Under the pieces are notes generated by a model. It saw only the letters and a program-made list of their open reading frames with translations. It was not told the origin of the DNA and ran no database searches. Below are positions 48,211-59,690 of a stretch of DNA of 64,000 nt, in pieces. The DNA comes from Daucus carota subsp. sativus (lineage: Eukaryota; Streptophyta; Magnoliopsida; Apiales; Apiaceae). Positions within the stretch are counted from its first letter, which is position 1. Each line of letters opens with the position of its first letter. The DNA lies in contig NC_030387.2 of assembly GCF_001625215.2 (NCBI RefSeq), positions 38,463,606-38,527,605 on the forward strand. Reading direction: 5' to 3'. The position numbers and the translations under genes are program-made.

Positions 48211-49405
48211 ATGTCTAGCAGGAGATCTTCTCGCTCAAGACAGTCATCCGGTGGAGCTTCCAGGATCACCGATGAGCAAATCAACGATCTCGTCTCCAAG
48301 TTGCAGCAGCTCCTTCCGGAGATCAACCGCAACACCAGGCGCTCTGACAAGGTGTGTACAATTGAATACATATATACAGATAAATCTTTATAAATGAATA
48401 TTATCAGAATCATGGGAGGACCTGTTAAGGGGCGAGGGGCTAAAATCCCTGAACTTGGAAAAATAGGAAAATGTTATTTTTTATACATATAAAAATTATA
48501 ACAGTTTTTTAAGAAACATGAAAAATATAACATGTTAACTATTCATATGGAAGTAATTAGAAGTATGCAAGAAAAATTGGATAAATATATACAGTTAAAT
48601 TTTTTAAAAATGAATATCCTCGGGATCAGAGAATTTATACATCCAGGGTAAAAATAATAAACCGTCCAATAACAAAGAGATGTATTATTTTAATTAGCTG
48701 GTTATATATTTATTTAGGAGCATCTTTTGTAAATCTTACCAGCAGGCTCATATTTAATAATGAATTTTTTTTCTAATATTCTTTATATACATCTGGATTT
48801 GCATGGAAGTCTGAGTCTGTGGATTATAAGTATACATGAGCATGTGCTAACCTATATATTATTGAGATATTAAAATACCTTCTTCTCAAAATACTCATAT
48901 TGTTTGTAGCTCAGTATATATAAAATGATATATCTGTGTATATATTTGTGTGGACAATATTACTGTGCACATAATCTATCAAAAAAGAAAATAAAACCGT
49001 GCACATATACATTGGCGGAGCCAGGATCAAATGTATAAAGGGACATCATAACTCTAATCACATAGTTCAGCTGGAGGCACCTGTTAATAATACATGTGGG
49101 ACCCACAAAAATATAGTTGTTTTTTGAAAGTTGGAGGGGCACGAGCCCCCAGGTGCCCTAATGTGGCACCGCCACTGCACATATAAATAGAAAATAAGAG
49201 TGTACACTGTACTGTATGGGATCGGAGTTTGAGTAGGGTAAACATGCACGTGCAGGTATCATCGGCTAGGGTATTGCAGGAGACCTGCAACTACATAAGA
49301 AGCCTTCACAGGGAAGTTGATGACCTCAGCGAGAGGCTGTCGGAGTTGCTGGCCAACACTGACACCACTCAAGCTGCCTTGATTCGGAGCCTGCTCATGC
49401 AATAG
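48211..49405 (+). CDS. PRE/ILI-type atypical (non-DNA-binding) bHLH protein
   Basis: Two exons (48211-48351, 49256-49405) encode 96 residues. The family (Arabidopsis PRE1-6, rice ILI) promotes cell elongation downstream of gibberellin, brassinosteroid and light by titrating inhibitory HLH partners such as IBH1 and HFR1. After a Ser/Arg-rich N terminus ([19 protein letters not shown]), the HLH is seen at about residues 19-75: [19 protein letters not shown], loop NRNTRRSD, then [29 protein letters not shown]. The basic residues needed for E-box contact are missing, as in all family members. The C terminus is [10 protein letters not shown], which fits the family pattern. The intron falls after SDK, the conserved place, and carries a small hAT MITE. 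The leader begins about 300 bases upstream. Confidence 0.95.
49010..49177. mobile_element. hAT MITE inside the PRE intron
   Basis: 168-bp element with 8-bp target duplications CACATATA (49002-49009 and 49178-49185). The ends CATTGGCGGAGCCAGG and, in reverse complement, CAGTGGCGGTGCCACA match at most positions and fit the plant hAT pattern. No coding sequence. It ends about 70 bases before the exon 2 acceptor. Confidence 0.88.
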
Positions 49406-51300
49406 CTCCGTCACCATCGTTATCATCATCATTATCATTATCATTCGACTTCTAGCCAGTCGATGTATCAGATCGGTCCGATTACATGTTATACTACTTT
49501 TGTCTGTAATTTTGCAGTGTCTTATAAGTACCTGTACTGGTTTGCTTAATTTTGATCATTAGGGTTTTTGTCAACCCAAAGATGCAATGCCTTGCACTTG
49601 GATGATTCCACTTTGTATCAGCATAGTATAGTTGATGATTTATCATGGAAACTCTTGTGTCTCTTAAGATAATTAGCTTTGTAATAATAAATGGAGACTC
49701 GCGTTTTCCTGTATCTTCCAATTTTCTTAGTCAATGTACTTAATTATGTGATGTTATATACTCCATCTGGTTACGTACGCATTTCGAGGTTCCTATAAAT
49801 TATAGTTTCATAATTTTTTTAATTATTATTTTTTTGAATAAAAGTTTAAATATAATTAAATTTTATCAGCAAAAAAATAATTTAAAAAATTATTAATAAA
49901 CTATACAATTGAATGAGACAGATTGAGTGACTGATTAGTTATTTTTAATTGTTAATCATATGTGTAAAAGTAATACAAAGTTCTTCTATATTTTAAGTTG
50001 GAATTTAAGCAACCTAAACACCCCTCTAATTGTTTAACGGGTACTGGTAAGTCTGGCTTTTTTGTTCAGACAAATAAAACTGATTTTTCTCCGGAGATCG
50101 AACTGATATATCCTCGCATCAATGGCCACCCGAGAGCTTTTACCTTACTATCTATCCGGCCAGCTAAAAATTATAGTTAAAAGTAAGAACATGCAATTTA
50201 TCCTAACAATCAAGTAGCTAACGACCGGAAACTTCTTGGGTTATTGATGGCCGGGAATCAGTTGATTCCGATCCGAGTTCTTCAAATTTGAATAAGTTCG
50301 ACAGCAGATCAGTAAATCTTGGATTTCCTTTCTCAAATTATTAACATTTAGGGTCTACATTAATTAAAATTTTGTTCGTCTAGTTGGTCTTTGACTCTTA
50401 ATTTTTCGACCAGTTTACCAACATATATTGCTACAAATACAACATTTTATAACGGTTAACTTCGTATTTTACAGGTTCATTTTGATTCAACTTAAGACTG
50501 ATATAATTCGAAAAACTCCTATCCCAGTCAATACTTTAAAACAAATCCAAAAAATTATTTTTCGGTCAATATTTACGGATCAAATTCATGTTACATTCTC
50601 AAGTTTGATTTTGCTACTCTTGTCACCAGTAAATAAACATGATAGAAATCTGTTTCCTCAGTCAGCTCAAATTTGGCCCTGCAGTGCGGCTAAATTATAG
50701 AAGAAAGTCGGAAGGTACGAGTAAACGTAGAAACACGAATCATTCATAAACATTGTTTTTAAACTCTGAACATTTTTGCATAGTAAAACGTCAAAAACAT
50801 CGAAATTGAATGTAGGAATTGTACAAACTGTCGGCACTTATTTCTCAAACATTCAGAACTAACAGCAGCCTTTATTGTACACCTAAAGAGTGCACACGAT
50901 TAACGTTCGTACATATATGAATGACATATATCGGGGGTTGCACTAAATGGCTGAGATGGAATTTCAAACAATTCAAGACTAATTTTTTTTAATATATATT
51001 TGTAGTGAACTTCTGATCTTTTATATTCTGCATGTGATATATAATATTGGTGTTTAACAATATGTCGTTACATAAACCCTCAAGTTTATCCGCTGAAATT
51101 CAGTTAAATTCAACTTCAACTTATCCAATATTCTTGAGTATATTTGATATTTGTACTTTAGCCTCCTTATTTTTACGTATTTTTTTAATTTTATTTCAAA
51201 TTTTGTTTCTTGTCATGTTATATCTCTAAATTTTAATTTTCACTTTATTTTACATTTTTTTGACCAAATTCTGTCCCTATCGATTATTATTATTATTGCG
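49406..51300. other. PRE 3' region and intergenic space
   Basis: Starts with a TCATTA-type microsatellite (49423-49444) just past the stop codon. A degenerate Stowaway-like patch is at about 49762-49927. No gene is recognised. Open frames at 50428-50700 and 51047-51229 are AT-driven and unlike any family I know. Confidence 0.45.
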
Positions 51301-51334
51301 TGTTGTGATAAAATATTGAAATTTACATAAATCT

Positions 51335-51545
51335 GCCCGCAAGTGTACATGTTGACTCCCGAAGGGAGCAGAATTTGTGATGATTATGTCTCATCCATCA
51401 GTGCCCGCAAGTGTACATGTATCCTCTTGGTCACAGGTTTGACTCTCGAAGAGAGCAGAATTTGTGGTGATTATGCCTCCTCCATCAGAGCCTGTCGCTT
51501 ATGAGTTTACCCAGTACGCACCCGAAAGATAGCGGTCGCGGATTT
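51335..51545 (+). repeat. tRNA-related SINE-like sequence with an internal duplication
   Basis: 'cctcttggtcacaggtttgactctcg' at about 51422-51447 resembles a tRNA B-box region (GGTTCGANTCC). It is followed by 'gagcctgtcgcttatgagtttacccagtacgcacccgaa', the kind of tail seen in plant tRNA-derived SINEs. A shortened extra copy of the middle part ('gactcccgaagggagcagaatttgtg') lies directly upstream at 51335-51400. No A box is seen, so it is probably 5'-truncated. Confidence 0.45.
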
Positions 51546-52290
51546 CTACGTAAAGATTGAAAATGTATAGAAACATAGTTGATACCAAATCGAAAATATG
51601 TCAAAACAACAAAGGATGTAAAGTACTAATTACTCCTCACTCTTTCAAGAATTTTAAATCGGTGTTTCTGATATCTCTTAAGCTCAGTTAAATTGAACGT
51701 CGGCCTCTCTTACCCTTTTAACGGATTATAGATTCCGTGCATGTAAAATATAAGTAGATGACCCATGTAATAAATGCATTATTTCACATGAGTTAGTTGG
51801 GTACACAGAACACTGTTTGTACGGGACGGTGAAAATTACAAGTGATGTGATTCACCGCATGTACACACGTAAAAATTGGAATTTTGCTGAAAACTTTATG
51901 GGCATTGTCACCTCAACAAATTGTACTAGCTGACTTACTGTTTCTGCAGTACTGCTTGCCGTGATGTTTTATTCAAGGGAACCGACCCATCTGATGCCCC
52001 TTTCACTAATTAATTACATATCAACCACGGTAACTAATTTTCATGGCTCCACTTTCATTTCTCTGCTCACTGGAATCGCCTAGAACATGTTGTATTATGC
52101 TTGCAGATGGAGAACTCGGGAACAAACATCGTCTGAGAAATGCAGGAACCTATTTATGATTGCAGACAACCGTTGCACATAGTTTCGTAGCCATTTGCAG
52201 ATCGCGGTGCTGTAAAAGAATCTTATGCGGCCGTGATCACCTTATAATTAATCGCCTGCAATTGTATGCATAGAAAGTTCATATAACGTG

Positions 52291-52543
52291 GGTGTTTGGG
52301 CGGGGCTTAAAAGTCCCGCTTCTAGAGTTTTAAGTTAGAAACATTTATTCGTATCGTATCGTTTGTGTAAAAAGTTGAGAAGCACTTATAAAAAGTTAGG
52401 ATTCCTAGTTTTTGTTTCAAGATTTCTACTTTTTTCCCAAACACTTTAATCACTTATAAGTTTTAACTAACTTCTAACTTCTACTTCACTTTTTTACTTT
52501 AAACAAGAAGCACTTATTTTAAGTTCACCAACGACCCCAACAT
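52291..52543 (+). mobile_element. MITE, 'ggtgtttggg' family
   Basis: Begins GGGTGTTTGGGCGGGGC and ends 'caccaacgacccc'. The interior order 'gttagaaaca', 'gttgagaagcac', 'cccaaacacttt', 'acttctacttcac' and 'gaagcacttattttaag' parallels 27777-27998. Confidence 0.55.
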
Positions 52544-53754
52544 CCCATATCGGCAAATAATAATTGATACATGATTGTATTTGGAAATTAGAGGTTTGAG
52601 GTAAAATTATTTCAAAATATAATACATAAATTTTTAAGAATAAAATAGTGGTTAGAAACTAATATACACACTCTTATCCGTCATGTTAGCATTGATTTTT
52701 AACGGAAAATACTTATTTGTTAATTACCCAAAATCTCAGGGCACATCGATCTGTACAGATAGCTACCTGTAGTGGAACATCAATCCGGTGTTTCGGACTT
52801 CCTCAGAACTCAGATGCATTCCCCGCCATTCCGCGTACCTAAAATGAACTGAGATTGGCTGTCCCATATACGTTGAAAGAGTAATACCTGCGGCTCGGAT
52901 TTTTCCAAAAGCTCAGAAATACAATTTTGAGTTCAATGATAATACACACAACGATAGAAACATTATAGAGACCAACCATAGAACCCTCACCATTATTCTT
53001 GTACATGCCAAAAATATCAATATCTAATATTATGTTTTAAAATTATTTTTGAATACACACAACGATAAAAAAATATGAAAAAATATTTACATATAGATCC
53101 TAAAAATCTATTGTAGCAGAACTTTACTGGTTCTATGGTTCTATTTTAAGGACCGGTTTTCCTTTAATCGCAACTCCTAAATTTTAATATTAAATACTAA
53201 TTATATCACCTACACAGCCTAAAACGTTTCATTAGCTTTCGGCACCACTAGAATTTTAACAAAAATTTGTGTATAACTATGAAAACCTTAAATATTATGT
53301 AAATTTAGTGCTTGAAACTTATCAAAATTAATATATGCTTTTAAGTTTTGTCCAGATAAAAGAAAATATTCATCACAAAAATTTATAAATATTAACAAAT
53401 ATATGCAGAGTAAAAATATATTAATCACAAAATTTTACAAACATTAACCAATATATATAAGTTATATTTATCATTATATCACTTTTTAATTTATAAATTT
53501 TAGAGATAAAAAATTAGAAAATTCATATTTAAGAGAAAATTAAAAATTTCAAATCTCAAATTTTTAACTAAACATCATAAAATATTTATTTATTTATTTT
53601 ATAAAATCTGAAAATTATATGTTAAAATAAACTAAATATATTTATAATGATATAAAATTTATTATTTTTTCCAATGACATGATATATATAAATTTTAATT
53701 AAATATAATTAACTTGACTTGTTTATAATTAGGTCGAAGAAATATATATGTAGG

Positions 53755-54890
53755 GATAAGATCAAATAAAATTTTTTTAAAGTTACGAACTTACAAATTT
53801 TTTTTTTTTAATTTTTTTTATTCTCGCACCCTGTTAATCCTTAGTTATCGAAAGTATCTATGTTGAAAATTATTGAAAAAACATCACAATTTTAAAAATA
53901 ACACATAGATAAATCGTGCATTCAACACATTTGAGGCTGGAGTTCAACATTGGGTGTACAACATTAATTATCATTGTGTTGAATATTATATACTTTTATA
54001 TAATAAGTGTAGGGGAGATAATTTGGTTGCATGGTCATATGGTCCAAAAGCTTATCATATGTTGGATCTTATATTGAATAAATAAGTACCATTAGATTAG
54101 AACAAAATTAACTTCTAATTCTATAAGGCAACTTATATCTACTTGCATGTTTATAATTCTTTTTCTGAATCCAAAACAAATTTTGTCTTTCATATGTTTA
54201 TGATTTTTTTAATTCAAAATAAATATTTCCTACCAGTTTTAATTGTAGAATCATATAAATCGCACCGTCGCAAAATTATTTTTATCTAATATATTTCAAA
54301 ATTTCAAATTAATGACCATCACAAAATTATTTTTATCTAACATTGGCTTGATTACAATAGTTTATTTGAAGTCATTAATGACAATGTATTTTATACTGCA
54401 TTGTCACTGTCGGATGATCCAACATGTGCAACCAATTTTTTTTTTTTTTACAGAAACAAGTCTGAAATACAATAGTTCTGACTTACAAACAAATCATAAT
54501 TTCACATTTTATTTAATTGAAAATTTTAATTTATTATTTATAAATTAAATTCTTTCACACCACTTACAATGTATTTAAAAAATTTATAAATAATTAAAAA
54601 GCTCATGTGTCTTGCACGGGCTATAAGTTAGCATTTATAGAGATGCACGAGCTATAAGCTAATATTTATAGAGATGCTTAAACTATAACTCTGGATTTGA
54701 GTAGGGTATAAATATTGGTTATATAATATATTTAACGTAGTTCTTACATTTAAAATTTAGTTTATATACTTCTCTAAACGAATATAATACGTTTAACGTA
54801 ATTTTTGCATTTAAAATTTAGTTTATGTGCTTCTCTAACACATTTTTAATTGATAAAAAATTTGTAAGTTTGTACCAGAACCCTCCTCCA
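53755..54890. mobile_element. Possible Mutator-like element with inverted ends
   Basis: 'gttacgaacttacaaatttttt' near the left edge is mirrored by 'aaaaaatttgtaagtttgtacc' near the right edge. No transposase was found and the target duplication was not resolved. The right part contains two tandem repeats: a 31-bp unit at about 54617-54678, and a roughly 65-bp pair at about 54719-54850 sharing 'catttaaaatttagttta'. Confidence 0.4.
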
Positions 54891-54952
54891 CTAATATATG
54901 TATTATATTGAACTTTATGAACAACATGTCAATTAAATTAGAGTTAAGTTCT

Positions 54953-55350
54953 ATGGAGTACATGAAAACATTGGAGTATTGGAGTACAAATCATAATATT
55001 TTAGTTTAATCATAAATAATATCTCTAATTATCCAAATTCATATATAATTTATCATTTATAAATAATATTAAACATAATTATCAATTAATCATTAATATC
55101 TTTCAACTTTATCAAGTATTGTTGTTCTGCTTATAAGTTATATTGCAGAACATAATGTCCTACGTTTTATAAAAGTAACTATTCTATCTTTTGGTTACAA
55201 TGTTTATGTTATAGAACATAATCTGCAGGTTGTCGGATGTTTATAAATATTGTAGAACAAAAAAATTAAAATTTAAATGACTAGATTATATTGTACTAAT
55301 CTTTGTACTGCAGTACTCCAATGTTTTTTGTACTCCATATAACTTGACTC
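54953..55350. mobile_element. Foldback MITE with about 40-bp inverted ends
   Basis: The left end AAGTTCTATGGAGTACATG and 'acattggagta' are mirrored on the right by 'tactccaatgtttttt' and 'gtactccatataactt'. It is about 400 bp with no coding content, and the target duplication is unclear. Confidence 0.6.
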
Positions 55351-55366
55351 GTTAAATTAAGTATTA

Positions 55367-55395
55367 CTAGCCTTTAACCCGTGCGAAGCACGGGC
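55367..55395 (-). mobile_element. Helitron 3' terminus (hairpin plus CTAG)
   Basis: On the minus strand, CCCGTGC-TTC-GCACGGG (stem arms 55378-55384 and 55388-55394) is followed by TTAAAGG and a terminal CTAG (55367-55370), with T as the next base. This is a textbook Helitron 3' end. I could not find its 5' end to the right; the body is either truncated or hidden in the AT-rich sequence before VPS29. Confidence 0.65.
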
Positions 55396-55985
55396 GAGTA
55401 TAGAATTCGTAATTTATTAATTATAATTTAAATTTTAACATCTTATTATTAGTATTTTAGTATTGATGGATTGGATTTTAACCATATTATATTTACCAAG
55501 TGATTATATTTAAAAGAATAATGATGGAGTTTTTATCTTGTACTACATCTCAAGTGTTTGTAATTTAAATGATATAAAACTTTTTAATATTGTAAGAGTA
55601 AGAGAAGTCTACACGTGACAGACCTGTATTTAGAAAAGATATGACCAAACCAAAATTTTGTACGATTACGAATTATACACCTAGATTCCTTGATTAGTTA
55701 AAAAAAAAGGTATTATCCCTCGATTAATTGATCAGCTAGGACTCTTCCAAACTCCAGAGCCCCAATTGATTCATAACTCTCCGAGCAATACAAACACCGG
55801 AGACCATCAAGTCTACTTCAGGTTCGATCAGATCCCAGTAACACTATCTCTACATGCGTTACACATTTAAACTTCATTTTGATGCGTTTGCACATGATTA
55901 TTATTTGATTTGATCGGTATTAATTGCTGCTGATACATATAATCGATTGGGTCATTGCAGAAATTAGGGTTTTGATTTCTTGAAG

Positions 55986-58788
55986 ATGGTGTTAGTGTTA
56001 GCATTGGGCGATCTTCATATTTCACATAGAGCACCTGATTTACCTCCTAAGTTCAAGTCAATGCTTGTTCCCGGCAAGATTCAACATATTATTTGCACGG
56101 GAAATTTGTGTATCAAGGTAATTGGTTTTTGATTCTTTATATACCCTTTTATTGTTTTTATCAAATTTTTAATCGAAATTTTGGTTAAGCTGATTAAATG
56201 TGTGTACTGTAATTTTGCGGATTTGATGTGCTTACTGGGGTTCCTGTTTACTAGTTGGAATTGGTTATGTATATCGTGTTAGTCTGTTTGTGATGGCTAA
56301 AAGGGAGTTATGTCAAAGATTTAGTTATGCGACTAATTTTTGCCTCAGTAAAGTGGAATTTTATGTTGTAATATATGTAGTTTTACTGTTTTAAATGATA
56401 GATGTTCACGGATGCAACTTGTACTATAAGGTTTGGTTTTAAGGTTTTTCCCAAATTCATTTATATTTGTTATTTGAATTGCCTTAGTAAAGTTTTTCCC
56501 TGGTAACTCTGGCACTTGTGAAATGTGGGAGAGTTGACAACTTCACCTGTTGAATAGTTACCCATACTGATGTGAGAGCCGATGTATGAGTAAAAACATT
56601 GATAAACAAGCATAGGCGCAGGGTATAACAGGAGGTCCCTGATTGTATGTGAAGTCGATATAGCTAATCACATATGTAATCAAAGTATAACTAATTCCCG
56701 CGGACATAGGATATCATGCTAGATAAAGAAACTTGATTATAAATCTACTAATGACATCATCCTCCTTATGGTGATAAATATGGGTTAGTATAGAGTTCAC
56801 AGACATGTGTGCCATACTCTTATGTTGTGTTTGGTTGGGGTGAATGAAAATGGAGGGAATGGAATGGATTTGAACTATAATTTAGTTGAATGTATAATAA
56901 CTTCATTCATTACATCATTCCATTCCTATCACTCTTAACTAGAGCTCAAACCCTCAATTTTGTGAAGGAATGCTCCATTCCTTATCATACCTATTTTCTA
57001 CCCAAATCTTATCACACAAAATTTGCACTCACTCGTTTTTTTTAAAGTCCTCTCTTCTGCACTCTATTATTATCCTTTATTTATACTCATTCCATTCCAT
57101 TCCATTCACCCCAACCAAACACAACATTAGTGCTTCTGATAAATAGATACATAGTGCGGTAAAGTTTTGCTTCTTTAAAATGTATTACTCTGTTTTGAGG
57201 GATGCGGGGTGTTCTGTTTTCTGGTCGTTTTTTTGGAGTTACTGTGGTATACACTTTTAGGCATTGCAATGTGGAACTACAGTATGTGGAAATGTTTATT
57301 GTACTTCATATCTTGTTTAGGTAACTGAAATCCTTTGCCATTACCTTAAAATCTTTTCCATCCACGAAATTTTATTATTTCTGTCATTTTGTGTGAAATG
57401 AGTCTGAATCACCTTCTCCACCTTCAGTTTGTGGCACATAGCATAGCAAACTAAAGGTGACTGTCTGTAATTCTGTATATATATTTGATATCCTTTATGC
57501 CTTGTCTATTTTAGTAATTTACATGTTGTGTCTATGGTATATTTGTATCATATGATTCAGATATTACTAATATGACGGGCTATGTATTATTTACAACCTA
57601 TAATGCAAATCATGATATCCTTTTTTCAACTTACAAACAATTAGTGATGCTATATTAAAGGGCAAGCTTAGGCTTTCCTTGGTATGGCTTTTAGTAGCAT
57701 CAAAATGAGCTATAATGTTCTAATTTACTCCATAACAGTTGGTTATTTCACTCTTGCAACAAGACGTGTTCTCACAAATTATGTGTTTCTAGGTAACTAT
57801 CCCTTAATTTATTATTATTATTTTTTATTGTGTAGTCATTTCTCATGGTATGTAGTGCCTTCTTTTGTCTTGGTTCTGAAAATCTTTGTCTACTGTGTTC
57901 TTCTCTTCCTAATGATGATGCTAAATTTATAGGAGATTCATGACTACTTGAGGACTATCTGTCCCGACTTGCATATTACTAGAGGCGAATATGATGAAGA
58001 GACACGGTATCCTGAAACTAAGACACTGACCATTGGTCAGTTCAAGATTGGAATATGCCATGGTCATCAGGTTTAAATCTTGTTATTCATTTAGTGCACT
58101 GAACAGTAATATCTTAATATAAAAGTGTTGGCAGAATTTTATGATATCCAGTTTATACTATATCTAATATTTACCATGTACTTACGGTATGGACTCAGAA
58201 AAGTATTCTTATACATGCTGACATCATTATATACAATTCTTGTTCCTTTCATTTGTCCGTGTGACTTTCTGTTTGCAAATTAATCTACTCACCTTGTGAA
58301 TGTTCAACATGGTTGCTCAATTATAAACTTGTTATGTTTAGCCTATTTGTAGTTTGCTGAAAAGAGTATACACCTAAATATGTGTTTTACTCGATGAATA
58401 AACTGATTTGAGGATTTAGTTGTTCCATGAACAGCTTGGATCACTCTAACCTCCGATTTTAGGGGAAATATTCTGATAGTGATTATATATTTTGAAGGTC
58501 ATTCCAAGTGGGGATCTGGATTCATTGGCCATGCTTCAGAGGCAGCTTGACGTAGACATCCTAGTAACAGGTCACACCCATCAGTTCACAGCCTACAAAC
58601 ATGAAGCAGGAGTAGTCATTAACCCAGGATCTGCAACTGGGGCCTACAGTAGCATAACGTACGATGTTAATCCCAGCTTTGTTCTCATGGACATCGATGC
58701 ACTCCGTGTTGTTGTCTATGTTTATGAACTTATCGACGGGGAGGTTAAGGTAGACAAGATCGATTTCAAGAAGACAACTACAACATAG
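55986..58788 (+). CDS. VPS29: Vacuolar protein sorting-associated protein 29 (retromer core)
   Basis: Three exons (55986-56117, 57933-58070, 58498-58788) encode 186 residues, close to the usual 182-190. VPS29 is part of the VPS26-VPS29-VPS35 retromer core on endosomes, which recycles vacuolar sorting receptors; in Arabidopsis it also affects PIN trafficking. The metallophosphoesterase fold is clear: GDLH (8-11), CTGN (37-40), the CHGHQ segment ending exon 2, and [15 protein letters not shown] in exon 3. This family lacks phosphatase activity and uses the face for binding. All introns fall in phase 0. The 1.8-kb intron 1 contains a complete Tourist-like MITE. The leader is probably interrupted by an intron between about 55820 and 55960. 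The Lys-rich KTTTT end replaces the longer Ser/Pro tail seen in Arabidopsis. Confidence 0.96.
56823..57126. mobile_element. Tourist-like (PIF/Harbinger) MITE in VPS29 intron 1
   Basis: 304-bp element with perfect 24-bp terminal inverted repeats (56823-56846 and 57103-57126, starting TGTTGTGTTTGG) and a 3-bp TTA target duplication (56820-56822, 57127-57129). TTA duplications are characteristic of PIF/Harbinger. The perfect ends suggest a young insertion. Confidence 0.9.
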
Positions 58789-59690
58789 TCCTTTTCTCAG
58801 ATTTTATGGTTCAATAGTATATGCTCTCTGAGTCTCTGGGGATCTCTTGATGTTGTTAACCAAGTATCGAAGGTCATCATTTGCATGTTGCTGCAGTTTT
58901 GCTGTTGCAGATTTTACTTTGCAGTACACACCTAATTTCTTTTGTTGTCGATTTGTGAAGGTTGCTAAGTGTAGTCAGCTGAAGCAAATAAATTATGCTG
59001 ATGGGTACTTACTGGAAATATTATGTTCACAGTTCCGTCAAAGACTTGGTTGTTTAGTTTTATATGGTTTGTTCAAGGCTAGTTCTAAGTTTCAAGTTTG
59101 TGTATGGTTTCATTTTAGGCGAGTTTTAAAGGTAACCTGATAGGCAAAGAATTGCCCAATTTGTACAAGCTAATGAACATATTATCTATCACCTTGTATT
59201 CTCAATGTGAGTTGTTTTATGTCCAAACATGTTGGCATGTATCATGTTCTACAGGTGAGCCAGGTTATATATGACATGTATCATATTGATCAAATGTTTC
59301 ATGATTCGGGGCCGTTTTGTGGGAATGGGTATCTCATGGGGTGTGAAGATGATTTACGGTTAGAATGAGATTTCCATTCCATACAATAAATTTGTAATCC
59401 AAACACCAAGACATGGGTTTGAGATTTCGATTTTTTTAACCGGACTCATTAACCATGACTCAAACACCCCTTCGGTGGTTATATAACAGAGCAACAAGAA
59501 TTTTAGTTAATTGTGAATATTGAGAATTGGCTTAAAGATGCAACCCATCTGCAAATTTTCTTGTTGATAAGAAAAGATCAACCCTTTAAGGCTTTAACTA
59601 GTTATTAGACTGGGTAACTACAATGTTTCCACAAAAGCACAAGTACTTGAAGAGTTGAAGAATAAAGATAGGCTAGCCAAATGCTCCATT
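58789..59690. other. VPS29 3' region and gap before the epimerase gene
   Basis: VPS29 3' UTR and intergenic sequence. A MITE-like element is at about 59305-59475. No gene is recognised. Confidence 0.5.
59305..59475 (-). mobile_element. MITE-like element, relative of 24168-24410
   Basis: On the minus strand it starts 'ggggtgtttgagtcatggttaatgag' and contains 'gtgtttggattacaaatttattgtatgga', matching 24168-24410 closely in order and wording. Confidence 0.55.

Larger units (their letters stand above)
51546..55366. other. Intergenic interval rich in foldbacks and AT-rich repeats
   Basis: No gene is recognised. It holds a MITE at 52291-52543, a possible Mutator-like element at about 53755-54890, a 31-bp tandem repeat and a longer tandem pair inside it, and a foldback at about 54953-55350. 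The sequence between 53160 and 53700 is very AT-rich. Confidence 0.5.
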
